From NCBI GenBank assembly GCA_002396805.1, contig DGYW01000068.1, positions 1 to 10,017 on the forward strand: a DNA stretch of 10,017 bases, read 5' to 3'. The notes under the pieces were generated by a model, which was given only the letters and a program-made list of their open reading frames with translations, was not told where the DNA came from and ran no database searches. A program made the position numbers and the translations under genes. The stretch comes from Firmicutes bacterium UBA4996. GTDB taxonomy: Bacteria > Bacillota > Limnochordia > Darwinibacteriales > Darwinibacteriaceae. Of the stretch, positions 1-5,981 are shown one piece after another (position 1 is the first letter of the stretch; every line of letters starts with the position of its first letter).

Positions 1-486
1 GGCAAGAAGCCAATTTTGCACGGAACCAAAGTAGGTATGGGCACTGTTCTAGTTACCAAATTGTATCAGCACCTCCGGGGTGAAGAATTGGACCCAGGGC
101 TGTTTGAGAAAATAGCGACGCCGAATACGAACAACTGGACTGAAGAAATCAAGCGGGTTTTTTTAGAGGCAGCTCCAGAAGTAATTCTTCTAGAAGAGAA
201 GGAAGGTAAGAACTCTGTAACTGGGCACAAGAAGAGAATTGCGGTCATAGCTAATCGTTGGGAGCGGATTCAAGAAGTGTTAAGGATTGTACCTGAGCCT
301 GAACTAGTCACTGATTTGCTCAATAGTGTAGGTGCCTCAGTGCACCCTTCGCAAGAGGATATCAGCCAGGAATTGGTCGTGGAGGGGATTGTGTACGCCA
401 AGGAAATTCGCCCTCGTTATACAATCCTTCAGTTACTGTGGGATTTAGATTTGCTATCTGATTACGCGTTGCGGTTAGTTGACTAG
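1..486 (+). CDS. araM: AraM-type sn-glycerol-1-phosphate dehydrogenase, C-terminal part (5' end outside window)
   Basis: The frame is open from base 1 to a TAG at 484-486, giving 161 visible residues; the start lies upstream. Near the visible N-terminus is HGTKVGMGT (residues 7-15), the metal-ligand histidine motif of the iron-containing alcohol dehydrogenase/glycerol dehydrogenase superfamily. The C-terminus has IRPRYTILQLLWDL, which matches the typical end of AraM/EgsA-type NAD(P)-dependent sn-glycerol-1-phosphate dehydrogenases. Family members reduce dihydroxyacetone phosphate to sn-glycerol 1-phosphate in the cytoplasm. Bacillus subtilis has such a gene (araM) inside its arabinose operon, and here araB follows 27 bases downstream on the same strand, which supports the AraM reading. 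The nucleotide-binding N-terminal half is not visible, so a related iron-containing dehydrogenase cannot be excluded. Confidence 0.78.
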   Translation, partial: GKKPILHGTKVGMGTVLVTKLYQHLRGEELDPGLFEKIATPNTNNWTEEIKRVFLEAAPEVILLEEKEGKNSVTGHKKRIAVIANRWERIQEVLRIVPEPELVTDLLNSVGASVHPSQEDISQELVVEGIVYAKEIRPRYTILQLLWDLDLLSDYALRLVD

Positions 487-513
487 AGTAGCAGAATTTG
501 GGGAGGGTTAGTC

Positions 514-2193
514 GTGCCAGAGAAGTATACGTTGGGTGTAGACTTTGGTACTCAATCGGGGCGGGCTCTTTTAGTACGCCTGAGAGATGGTGAGGAAGAG
601 GCTGTCTCGGTTCTGGAGTACGAGCATGGGGTAATGACAGAGCGCTTACCCTCTGGCACGAAGTTGCCCCCAAACTTTGCCCTGCAACATCCTCAAGATT
701 ATTTGAGAGTCCTGGAGCACACAATTTCCGATGTGGTGCAGAAAGCAAAGATACAACCAGAGCAGGTTGTAGGTTTAGGAATTGCCGTAACTTCGTCCAC
801 CATACTCCCGGTGTTAGAAGATGGAACTCCACTATGTTTCTTACCAGAGTATGCCACTGATCCCCATAGCTGGATTAAACTATGGAAACATCACGGCGCT
901 CAACAGGAGGCAGTTGAATTAGATGGGTTTCTGCAAGCGAGTGCACCAGAGTTGTCAACCCAATTCGGTGCTAGCTCAGCGGAGCGTTTTTTGCCAAAAG
1001 TCGTGGAAACGAAGAGGCAGAGTCCTGATGTTTATGAGGCTGCTTTCACTTTTTTAGAAGTTGCCGATTGGCTGGTGTGGTCCTTGACCGGTAAATTACA
1101 GCGCAGTGCACCGATTGCCGGTTATAAGTCTATGTGGAGAAAAGAAACGGGATATTTAAATCCAGAATTACTGGAGGCAATCGATCCGAATTACGCGGAA
1201 ATTATTCGGGACAAGCTCTCCGGTGAAGTGATACCTTTAGGCCGGGCCGGATTATTGTCACCAAAAATGGCGAAGAACTTGGGGTTAGATGTCAATACTG
1301 TCGTGACCACGGGTTATATTGACGCCCACTCTTCAGTACTAGGAGCTGGGGTTAGCGAACCTGGGCGCTTAGTCATGGTTATGGGTACCTCTACATGTCA
1401 CCTTCTACTCGACCAACGTATGGAGTTAGTTGAAGGCATGAGTGGGGCCATTGAGGATGGAATCGTGGAGGGCCTGTACGCTTATGAATCAGGACAGTCT
1501 TCTGTCGGTGATCAATTCCAATGGTATGTGGAGAACTGTTTGCCAAAGTCCTATGTTGAGGAATCTGCTGTTCGCAATCTCAGTCACTTTGAATACCTCG
1601 AGCAGTTGGCTAGGCGAGTACCCATGGGAGGTAGCGGCTTGCTGGCCCTTGACTGGTGGAATGGAAATCGTTCTGTGCTGAATGATGCAACCCTAAGTGG
1701 CGTTCTCGTGGGTTTGACGACTCTAACAAAGCCTGAAGAGGTCTATCTGGCCTTGTTGGAATCTACCGCTTTTGGAGCGCGACAGATTATGGAAAGTTTC
1801 CAGGATAAGGGTTTAGCAGTAAACAGTATTTGTGTCTGCGGAGGGCTACCCCGTAAAAACCAACTATTAATGCAGGTCTATGCCAACGTCACCAATCGTA
1901 CCATTGAAGTAGCCAGTTCTCAGTTTACTAGCGCGTTGGGTATGGCAATAGTGGCTGCGGCGGCTGTAGGTTCTAAAAGAGGTGGATATGATAGTCTGCA
2001 AGAGGCAACTCGGCGGATGACCAACGGACCCTGCCAGAGCTATCATCCTGATCCAGAAATTGCTCAAACTTATGATGTATTATACGCTGAATACAAGAAA
2101 CTCCACGACTACTTTGGTCGCGGAGCCACTAAGGTGATGCAATGCTTAAGAACAATCCGAGCAAAACGGGGTGACTCCAATCTTACTTCATAA
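514..2193 (+). CDS. araB: L-ribulokinase AraB (FGGY family)
   Basis: This 559-residue FGGY kinase phosphorylates L-ribulose to L-ribulose 5-phosphate with ATP in the cytoplasm; family members are about 560 residues. The GTG start at 514 follows GGGGAGGG (500-507) at a 6-base spacing. Visible landmarks are the N-terminal phosphate-loop motif DFGTQSGRAL (10-19), LWKHH (123-127), AGYKSMW with Lys205, the catalytic-base Asp270 in YIDAHSS (268-274), GTSTCH (291-296), Glu325 in YESGQS, the WWNGNRS segment, and ATAFGAR-like and GGLPRKNQ segments near the C-terminus. Lys205, Asp270 and Glu325 fit the substrate-contacting Lys, Asp and Glu known in bacterial ribulokinases. One oddity: the usual GxDxTxxT stretch reads GIAVTSST (89-96), so the acidic residue is Ala91. 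The 3' end overlaps araD by 23 bases, implying co-transcription and coupled translation. Confidence 0.93.
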   Translation: MPEKYTLGVDFGTQSGRALLVRLRDGEEEAVSVLEYEHGVMTERLPSGTKLPPNFALQHPQDYLRVLEHTISDVVQKAKIQPEQVVGLGIAVTSSTILPVLEDGTPLCFLPEYATDPHSWIKLWKHHGAQQEAVELDGFLQASAPELSTQFGASSAERFLPKVVETKRQSPDVYEAAFTFLEVADWLVWSLTGKLQRSAPIAGYKSMWRKETGYLNPELLEAIDPNYAEIIRDKLSGEVIPLGRAGLLSPKMAKNLGLDVNTVVTTGYIDAHSSVLGAGVSEPGRLVMVMGTSTCHLLLDQRMELVEGMSGAIEDGIVEGLYAYESGQSSVGDQFQWYVENCLPKSYVEESAVRNLSHFEYLEQLARRVPMGGSGLLALDWWNGNRSVLNDATLSGVLVGLTTLTKPEEVYLALLESTAFGARQIMESFQDKGLAVNSICVCGGLPRKNQLLMQVYANVTNRTIEVASSQFTSALGMAIVAAAAVGSKRGGYDSLQEATRRMTNGPCQSYHPDPEIAQTYDVLYAEYKKLHDYFGRGATKVMQCLRTIRAKRGDSNLTS

Positions 2194-2872
2194 GCTACGG
2201 AAAGAGGTCATGTTAGCCAACAAACAGCTAAAGACTAACGATCTAGTCATTTACACCTGGGGTAATGTCAGTGCCATTGATAGGCCCAGCAATTTGGTTG
2301 TGATTAAACCAAGTGGCGTACCCTATGATGACTTGACCCTGGAAAACATGGTCGTAGTAGATTTAGATGGACAGGTGGTAGAAGGTCAGCTCCGTCCTTC
2401 TTCGGATTTGCTGACTCATCTGGAATTATATAAGTCTTTCCCGAAGGTTGGGGCGGTAGTGCACACCCATTCCACCTGGGCCACAGTGTGGGCCCAATCT
2501 TGCTTAGGCATTCCTTGTAAAGGCACAACGCATGCAGATTATTTTTATGGCGAAATCCCTTGCACCCGGCTATTGACCCCAGCGGAGGTAAGCGACAATT
2601 ATGAGCTTAGCACTGGTAAGGTGATCGTGGAGCGCTTTGCCGAGCTTAACTATATACATACTCCTGCTGTATTAGTGGCGGAACATGGCCCTTTCACGTG
2701 GGGCAAGGACGCCTTTGAAGCAGTCTATAATAGCACAGTCTTAGAAACGGTAGCCCAGATGGCTTTTATGACCCAGCACCTGATGGGGGATAAGAAACCG
2801 ATCTCGTCCCATGTAATGGAAAAACATCATGCTCGAAAGCACGGCCCTAATGCTTACTACGGACAGGGCTAA
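2171..2872 (+). CDS. araD: L-ribulose-5-phosphate 4-epimerase AraD
   Basis: This 233-residue class II aldolase-fold enzyme converts L-ribulose 5-phosphate to D-xylulose 5-phosphate; the E. coli enzyme has 231 residues. The zinc ligands are visible as HTH (His98, His100) and His172 in AEHGPFTWG. The catalytic pair matches Asp123 in THADYFYG and Tyr230 in the C-terminal NAYYGQ. The substrate-binding TWGNVS (29-34) and KPSGV (46-50) segments are intact. The usual SSDTPTH motif reads SSDLLTH (77-83), an unusual TP-to-LL change. The GTG at 2171 gives the family-typical N-terminus but has only a weak ribosome binding site. It lies inside the end of araB, so initiation is probably by translational coupling. 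The in-frame ATG at 2210 would truncate the conserved first helix. It is the last gene before a terminator. Confidence 0.93.
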   Translation: MTPILLHKLRKEVMLANKQLKTNDLVIYTWGNVSAIDRPSNLVVIKPSGVPYDDLTLENMVVVDLDGQVVEGQLRPSSDLLTHLELYKSFPKVGAVVHTHSTWATVWAQSCLGIPCKGTTHADYFYGEIPCTRLLTPAEVSDNYELSTGKVIVERFAELNYIHTPAVLVAEHGPFTWGKDAFEAVYNSTVLETVAQMAFMTQHLMGDKKPISSHVMEKHHARKHGPNAYYGQG

Positions 2873-2886
2873 GAAAAAACGCATAC

Positions 2887-2930
2887 AAAACCCACATTCG
2901 CCTCTAATTGGCTGATGTGGGTTTTCCTTT
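2887..2930 (+). terminator. Rho-independent terminator after araD
   Basis: An 11-bp perfect stem, AAAACCCACAT (2887-2897) with ATGTGGGTTTT (2915-2925), encloses a further GCC/GGC pairing and a short loop. The T-rich descending arm runs into CCTTT. It starts 14 bases after the araD stop and separates the araM-araB-araD unit from the next promoter. Confidence 0.88.
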
Positions 2931-2959
2931 GCCAAGCAGACTATTGAAAATGGTATAAT
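2929..2959 (+). promoter_or_regulatory. Sigma-A-type promoter with extended -10 for the DapA-like gene
   Basis: The -10 element is a perfect TATAAT at 2954-2959 preceded by TG at 2951-2952, giving a consensus extended -10 (TGGTATAAT). A TTGCCA (2929-2934) matches five of six -35 bases but with a long 19-base spacer, and it overlaps the tail of the upstream terminator. Transcription would begin near 2966, only about 15 bases before the ATG, so the leader holds little more than the ribosome binding site AAGGAGGG (2969-2976). This leaves little room for leader-based control. Confidence 0.8.
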
Positions 2960-2981
2960 ATTCTCAGTAAGGAGGGACAAC

Positions 2982-3908
2982 ATGCGACTAAGAGAACTAC
3001 GAGGGGTAATACCCCCTATTGCTACACCATTTGCGGAAGATGGCGAACTTGATCATCAATCTCTTGCCAGGCTAACTGAGCATCTTATTAGGGGTGGCGT
3101 CCACGGCATTTTTTGTCTCGGATCCACCGGTGAATGTGCAGCCTTGACTGACGCAGAAAGAAAAACCATTGTAGAAACAGTGGTCGAGATCAATGCTGGG
3201 CGGGTGCCGATTCTTGCGGGGATCACCGAAACTAGCACAAAGCGGGCACTGGCCCTAGGAAGAATAGTGGTTGAAGCAGGTGCAGACGCCGTTGTAGTAG
3301 CTCCGCCTTTTTATCACATGAATAGTCAAGGTGAACTACTTAACTATTACCGCACATTGGCAAAGGACCTGACTGTACCGATTATTGCTTACCATGTTCC
3401 TGCTTTGGTCAAGACCCCACTGGATCCAACAACTGTGGAGGTTCTAGCCACAGAAGGCACAATCATGGCCTTAAAGGACAGTGGAGGAGACTCGAATGTT
3501 CTTCGGGAGTACCTCATGCGAACTAGAGATGTCCCGGGCTTTACTGTCTTAACGGGAATGGAATTCTTGGTAGATACGGCAATTCAGATGGGTGCCCATG
3601 GCTCCGTGCCAGGTATCGGAAATGTGGTTCCTGGGGAGTATGTGAGGCTATACGAGCTAAGTGTGCAGGGCAAATACAAAGAAGCCCGAGAGTTGCAGGA
3701 GCGTCTAATCAAGCTCTTTGATATTTGTTACCAAGGTTCCGCGCAGATTTCCGGTTCGGCCTCAGCATTAAGCGGATTCAAGTCTGCGTTACGCTGGCTT
3801 GGGGTCATCGAGACCGCCAAAATGGCACCGCCTATGGGATCGTTAACTCTAGAGGAAGAAGAAAAGGTCCGCGAGATTCTCGTAGACCTAGGATTCTTGG
3901 AATCGTGA
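2982..3908 (+). CDS. DapA/N-acetylneuraminate-lyase superfamily aldolase or dehydratase, probably acting on a sugar acid
   Basis: This 308-residue TIM-barrel protein belongs to the class I (Schiff-base) DapA superfamily. The ATG at 2982 follows AAGGAGGG at a good spacing. Key residues are visible: the GSTGE carboxylate-binding motif (47-51), the PPFY segment with Tyr111, Tyr137 in AYHVP, and the Schiff-base Lys165 in MALKDSGGD. True dihydrodipicolinate synthases carry an arginine after the tyrosine motif (YNVPSRT). Here it reads YHVPALV with no arginine, and GSTGE replaces GTTGE. This resembles N-acetylneuraminate lyase, 2-keto-3-deoxygluconate aldolase or 2-keto-3-deoxy-arabonate dehydratase branches more than lysine biosynthesis. 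Its place just after araBD favours a sugar-acid substrate, for example a 2-keto-3-deoxy pentonate, but this is inference. It has its own promoter and converges on the minus-strand hydrolase genes with only 15 bases between stop codons and no visible terminator. Confidence 0.85.
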   Translation: MRLRELRGVIPPIATPFAEDGELDHQSLARLTEHLIRGGVHGIFCLGSTGECAALTDAERKTIVETVVEINAGRVPILAGITETSTKRALALGRIVVEAGADAVVVAPPFYHMNSQGELLNYYRTLAKDLTVPIIAYHVPALVKTPLDPTTVEVLATEGTIMALKDSGGDSNVLREYLMRTRDVPGFTVLTGMEFLVDTAIQMGAHGSVPGIGNVVPGEYVRLYELSVQGKYKEARELQERLIKLFDICYQGSAQISGSASALSGFKSALRWLGVIETAKMAPPMGSLTLEEEEKVREILVDLGFLES

Positions 3909-3923
3909 GTTAGTTAGAAGAGA

Positions 3924-4784
3924 TTAGTCAAGTGAGATGGTGAGTTCGCCAGCTGAGATAGTGGTGGTCTCACCATTTGTTGTAATTAAGATCTCCCCAT
4001 GGTCTGCGAGGGCCACAACAGGAATTGCCAGTTCCTTATAGCGTTCCTCTCGGGGTTGTCCTTGGTCTTCGTGACTAATAATGGCCACTTGGGGATTAAC
4101 CGTGGTAATAAATTTGTGTGAGGAGCTAGTGGCTCTGCCATGGTGGGGGACGTCTAAAACATCAACATGAAGCCGTTCTGCACCGTATTTCTCCACTAAT
4201 AACTCCTCTTGCTCACAATAAAGATCCCCTGTGAAAAGCATGGAAAATCGGGCGTAATCTAGACGCAAGACTAAAGAAAGGTTATTAATCTCTGCGGTGG
4301 AGAGGAGCGTTTTGGAACTAGGAATTTGGTTTTGCGCGGGGTTTAGAACCTGGAAGCGGACGAGGCCAAACTGCAGGCGGTCTCCTTCTATAAGTTCAAC
4401 TACCTTGATTTGTTGTGTCTGGAGGAGCTCCTGGAGTTCTTGGTAATGTTCAGATTCTCCATGTACAACGGGACTTTGGTAAAACACGCCCACTGGGATC
4501 TGGGGCAAAATGGTCAAAAAACCTCCTATATGATCCCAGTGGGGATGGGTGGTCAAGACATAATCAAGCTTGGCCACCCCTAATTCTTGAAGGCGGGCGT
4601 ACAGCATAGCGCCACTGTGGGGCATTCCAGAGTCAATCAACAACGTTTCGCCAGTTGGGAAGGAAATTAAGATGGCATCACCGGCCTTAAGCGGATGTCC
4701 CACTTGAGCTGACAAGGTTTCCCTGAGCTCTGGGGGCATAGTTAAGGATAAATAACGAATGGTGAGTGTGGTTGTTAGTGGCAC
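3924..4784 (-). CDS. ComEC/Rec2-like metallo-beta-lactamase-fold hydrolase without signal peptide
   Basis: With the GTG start at 4784 the protein has 286 residues. It carries the metal-binding THPHWDHIGG motif (His80, His82, Asp84, His85), TGD with Asp187, and PHHGRATSSS with His214 and His215. This is the pattern of the stand-alone MBL domain related to the ComEC/Rec2 C-terminal domain, so hydrolytic activity is likely; the substrate is unknown, with a phosphodiester or nucleic acid as a family-based guess. It is a paralog of the gene just upstream (4813-5763) but starts directly at the catalytic domain with no hydrophobic leader. An in-frame TAG (4800-4802) lies seven codons or fewer before any start, so no longer form exists. 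The ATG at 4793 abuts AGGAGG with zero spacing, whereas the GTG at 4784 sits 9 bases away, so the GTG is preferred. It is separated from its paralog by 19-28 bases and is presumably co-transcribed with it. Confidence 0.85.
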   Translation of the reverse strand: MPLTTTLTIRYLSLTMPPELRETLSAQVGHPLKAGDAILISFPTGETLLIDSGMPHSGAMLYARLQELGVAKLDYVLTTHPHWDHIGGFLTILPQIPVGVFYQSPVVHGESEHYQELQELLQTQQIKVVELIEGDRLQFGLVRFQVLNPAQNQIPSSKTLLSTAEINNLSLVLRLDYARFSMLFTGDLYCEQEELLVEKYGAERLHVDVLDVPHHGRATSSSHKFITTVNPQVAIISHEDQGQPREERYKELAIPVVALADHGEILITTNGETTTISAGELTISLD

Positions 4785-4793
4785 AGCCCACAT

Positions 4794-4799
4794 CCTCCT
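4794..4799 (-). promoter_or_regulatory. Ribosome binding site that decides the start of the cytosolic MBL hydrolase
   Basis: On the minus strand AGGAGG directly touches the ATG at 4793, which is too close for normal initiation. It lies 9 bases from the in-frame GTG at 4782-4784, a normal spacing. The difference is three residues. Confidence 0.65.
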
Positions 4800-4812
4800 C
4801 TATAATAGGTAC

Positions 4813-5763
4813 TTATCGTAAAAAGGGACTATCGATTTCTTTGTCTACTTTGACCGAGATTTCTTGCCCATCGGTGCGAATCACAACGTCTCCGTTGAGA
4901 CCGGTGACATAAACCTTAGAACCTAAATCTCGTAAACTGAGGAAGGTAGAGACAGAACCCAAAAGCTCGATACTAAAAACGGAGACCTCAGGTCTGACCG
5001 TTCGGATAAAAGCGTTCGAACTACTAGTATCCTGGCCGTGGTGGGGAGCGTCATACATTCTGGATTGTAAGCGTTCACCGTATTTTTCTACCAAGTACTC
5101 TTCACGAGCACGATAGATATCCCCGGTAATGAGTGCAGAAAAGTCCTCGTAAGTTAAGCGGAACACTAGAGATAAGTCGTTAACTCCACCGGTGGATAAG
5201 CCTTCATTACTGCTCAAATTGGTTCCAGCCGGGGGGTTGAAGAATTCCAAGAGCACGCCTGGTTCAACCTCAAGTATATCTCCTTCTTCTATTGTGGCGT
5301 TAGGGATATTTCGTTCCTTAAGTATGGATTGAACCGCCCGATAGTGACTGGAATCGTAGACTAGGGCAATTTGGTAAAATTGACCAATGGAGATTTCTTG
5401 TAGAATAGTGCGGAATCCACCGATATGATCCACATGGGGATGGGTGGCAAAGACGTAGTCTAGGTGATCCACTCCAAGTTCGTGCAAGCGGGTTAGGACC
5501 TGAGGACCTACCTCCGGTCTACCAGCATCCACCAGCAGATGTTTGCCTCCTGGGGTTGAAATTAAGATGGAATCTCCTGCATAGGCAAATTCTGCTTGCT
5601 CGCCGTTAAGCCGCTGGAGGGCGAAGTAATGGATGGACAACTCGCCTTCACCAGCGGAGGCCAAGCCACTAAAGATAGACAAACAGATCAGAAGGGCAAG
5701 AGCTGTAAGGAACCTAGAGTTCCTGCTACGAGTGGTTTTACTTGTAAATATTGCGTTGTACAT
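4813..5763 (-). CDS. Secreted ComEC/Rec2-like metallo-beta-lactamase-fold hydrolase
   Basis: The 316-residue protein starts with a basic segment and a hydrophobic stretch (about 18-33) ending in a GLASA signal peptidase I site, cleaved near residue 37. There is no lipobox: the only nearby cysteine, Cys27, is preceded by isoleucine. The mature part holds THPHVDHIGG (His108, His110, Asp112, His113), TGD with Asp215 and PHHGQDTSSS (His241, His242), so the metal centre is intact. The domain architecture matches stand-alone relatives of the ComEC/Rec2 hydrolase domain, acting outside the cytoplasmic membrane. The substrate is unknown; extracellular nucleic acid or another phosphoester are possibilities from the family. 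The ATG at 5763 follows AAAGGAGA at about 8-9 bases. It is the first gene of a two-gene minus-strand unit and is transcribed divergently from the ABC transporter. Confidence 0.87.
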   Translation of the reverse strand: MYNAIFTSKTTRSRNSRFLTALALLICLSIFSGLASAGEGELSIHYFALQRLNGEQAEFAYAGDSILISTPGGKHLLVDAGRPEVGPQVLTRLHELGVDHLDYVFATHPHVDHIGGFRTILQEISIGQFYQIALVYDSSHYRAVQSILKERNIPNATIEEGDILEVEPGVLLEFFNPPAGTNLSSNEGLSTGGVNDLSLVFRLTYEDFSALITGDIYRAREEYLVEKYGERLQSRMYDAPHHGQDTSSSNAFIRTVRPEVSVFSIELLGSVSTFLSLRDLGSKVYVTGLNGDVVIRTDGQEISVKVDKEIDSPFLR

Positions 5764-5806
5764 TGCGCTTTCTCTCCTTTCTTATGTGGGGTAATACAAC
5801 ATTGTT

Positions 5807-5819
5807 AGGATCTTATCCT
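5807..5819. repeat. Inverted repeat, candidate operator
   Basis: Perfect 5-bp arms AGGAT and ATCCT flank a 3-base centre. It lies about 45 bases upstream of the minus-strand hydrolase start, a position suited to control of that gene. The arms are short and chance cannot be excluded. Confidence 0.3.
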
Positions 5820-5870
5820 GCCATTTCGGGAATAAAGTTTCTATTTTTACCTTCAAAGAAGGAAATTTAC

Positions 5871-5882
5871 TCTAGAGCTAGA
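5871..5882. repeat. Inverted repeat TCTAG-AG-CTAGA, candidate operator
   Basis: Perfect 5-bp arms with a 2-base centre lie about 19 bases before the best forward -10 candidate, where a regulator could overlap the -35 region of the transporter promoter. No partner copy of the same spacing was found in the window. Confidence 0.3.
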
Positions 5883-5968
5883 ATAGAGAAGACATGGGAA
5901 TAAAATTACAGTGTAGCGAGAGGAGGCTAGGTGTTTTTTTCCCGAATTAAGCAGATAAAACTAAATCC

Positions 5969-5975
5969 AAGGAGG
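5969..5975 (+). promoter_or_regulatory. Ribosome binding site that decides the solute-binding protein start
   Basis: AAGGAGG sits 6 bases before the ATG at 5982, the start that gives a normal signal peptide. A second AGGAGG (5921-5926) lies 4 bases before an in-frame GTG at 5931, which would add 17 polar residues ahead of the signal peptide; the ATG is preferred. Confidence 0.75.
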
Positions 5976-5981
5976 AATAAC

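Larger units (their letters stand above)
5764..5981. promoter_or_regulatory. Divergent control region between the MBL hydrolase unit and the ABC transporter unit
   Basis: These 218 bases separate two divergent units and must hold both promoters. I see no convincing -35/-10 pair in either direction. The best forward -10 is TAAAAT (5901-5906), without a recognisable -35, which would suit an activator-dependent or weak promoter. Three short inverted repeats are visible: AGGAT-CTT-ATCCT (5807-5819), CCTTC-AAA-GAAGG (5850-5862) and TCTAG-AG-CTAGA (5871-5882). Any could be an operator, for example for the RpiR regulator encoded downstream. Repeats of this size also arise by chance at roughly one or two per region of this length. 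Confidence 0.5.

Noticed and set aside
362..832. Minus-strand open frame across the araM end and araB start
   Set aside because: It overlaps two well-supported genes, has no recognisable domain, and its composition looks like an antisense shadow.
1442..1681. Plus-strand open frame within araB
   Set aside because: It is out of frame inside a conserved kinase domain, with no ribosome binding site or family resemblance.
2982..3908. Annotation as dihydrodipicolinate synthase (dapA)
   Set aside because: The arginine needed for aspartate semialdehyde binding is absent and the context is sugar catabolism, so the symbol is not used.
3725..3913. Plus-strand open frame at the end of the aldolase gene
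   Set aside because: It lies in another frame of a conserved gene; arginine-rich shadow with no initiation signal.
5757..5772. Possible catabolite-responsive element around AAAGCGC on the minus strand
   Set aside because: Only about nine of fourteen consensus positions match, it is not palindromic, and it overlaps the ribosome binding site and start region of the hydrolase gene.
5596..5808. Plus-strand open frame opposite the signal-peptide region of the secreted hydrolase
   Set aside because: It is antisense to a clear signal peptide and start, and shows no domain.
5931..5981. GTG at 5931 as the main start of the solute-binding protein
   Set aside because: It would bury the signal peptide behind 17 polar residues, while the ATG at 5982 has a better ribosome binding site and a normal signal peptide.
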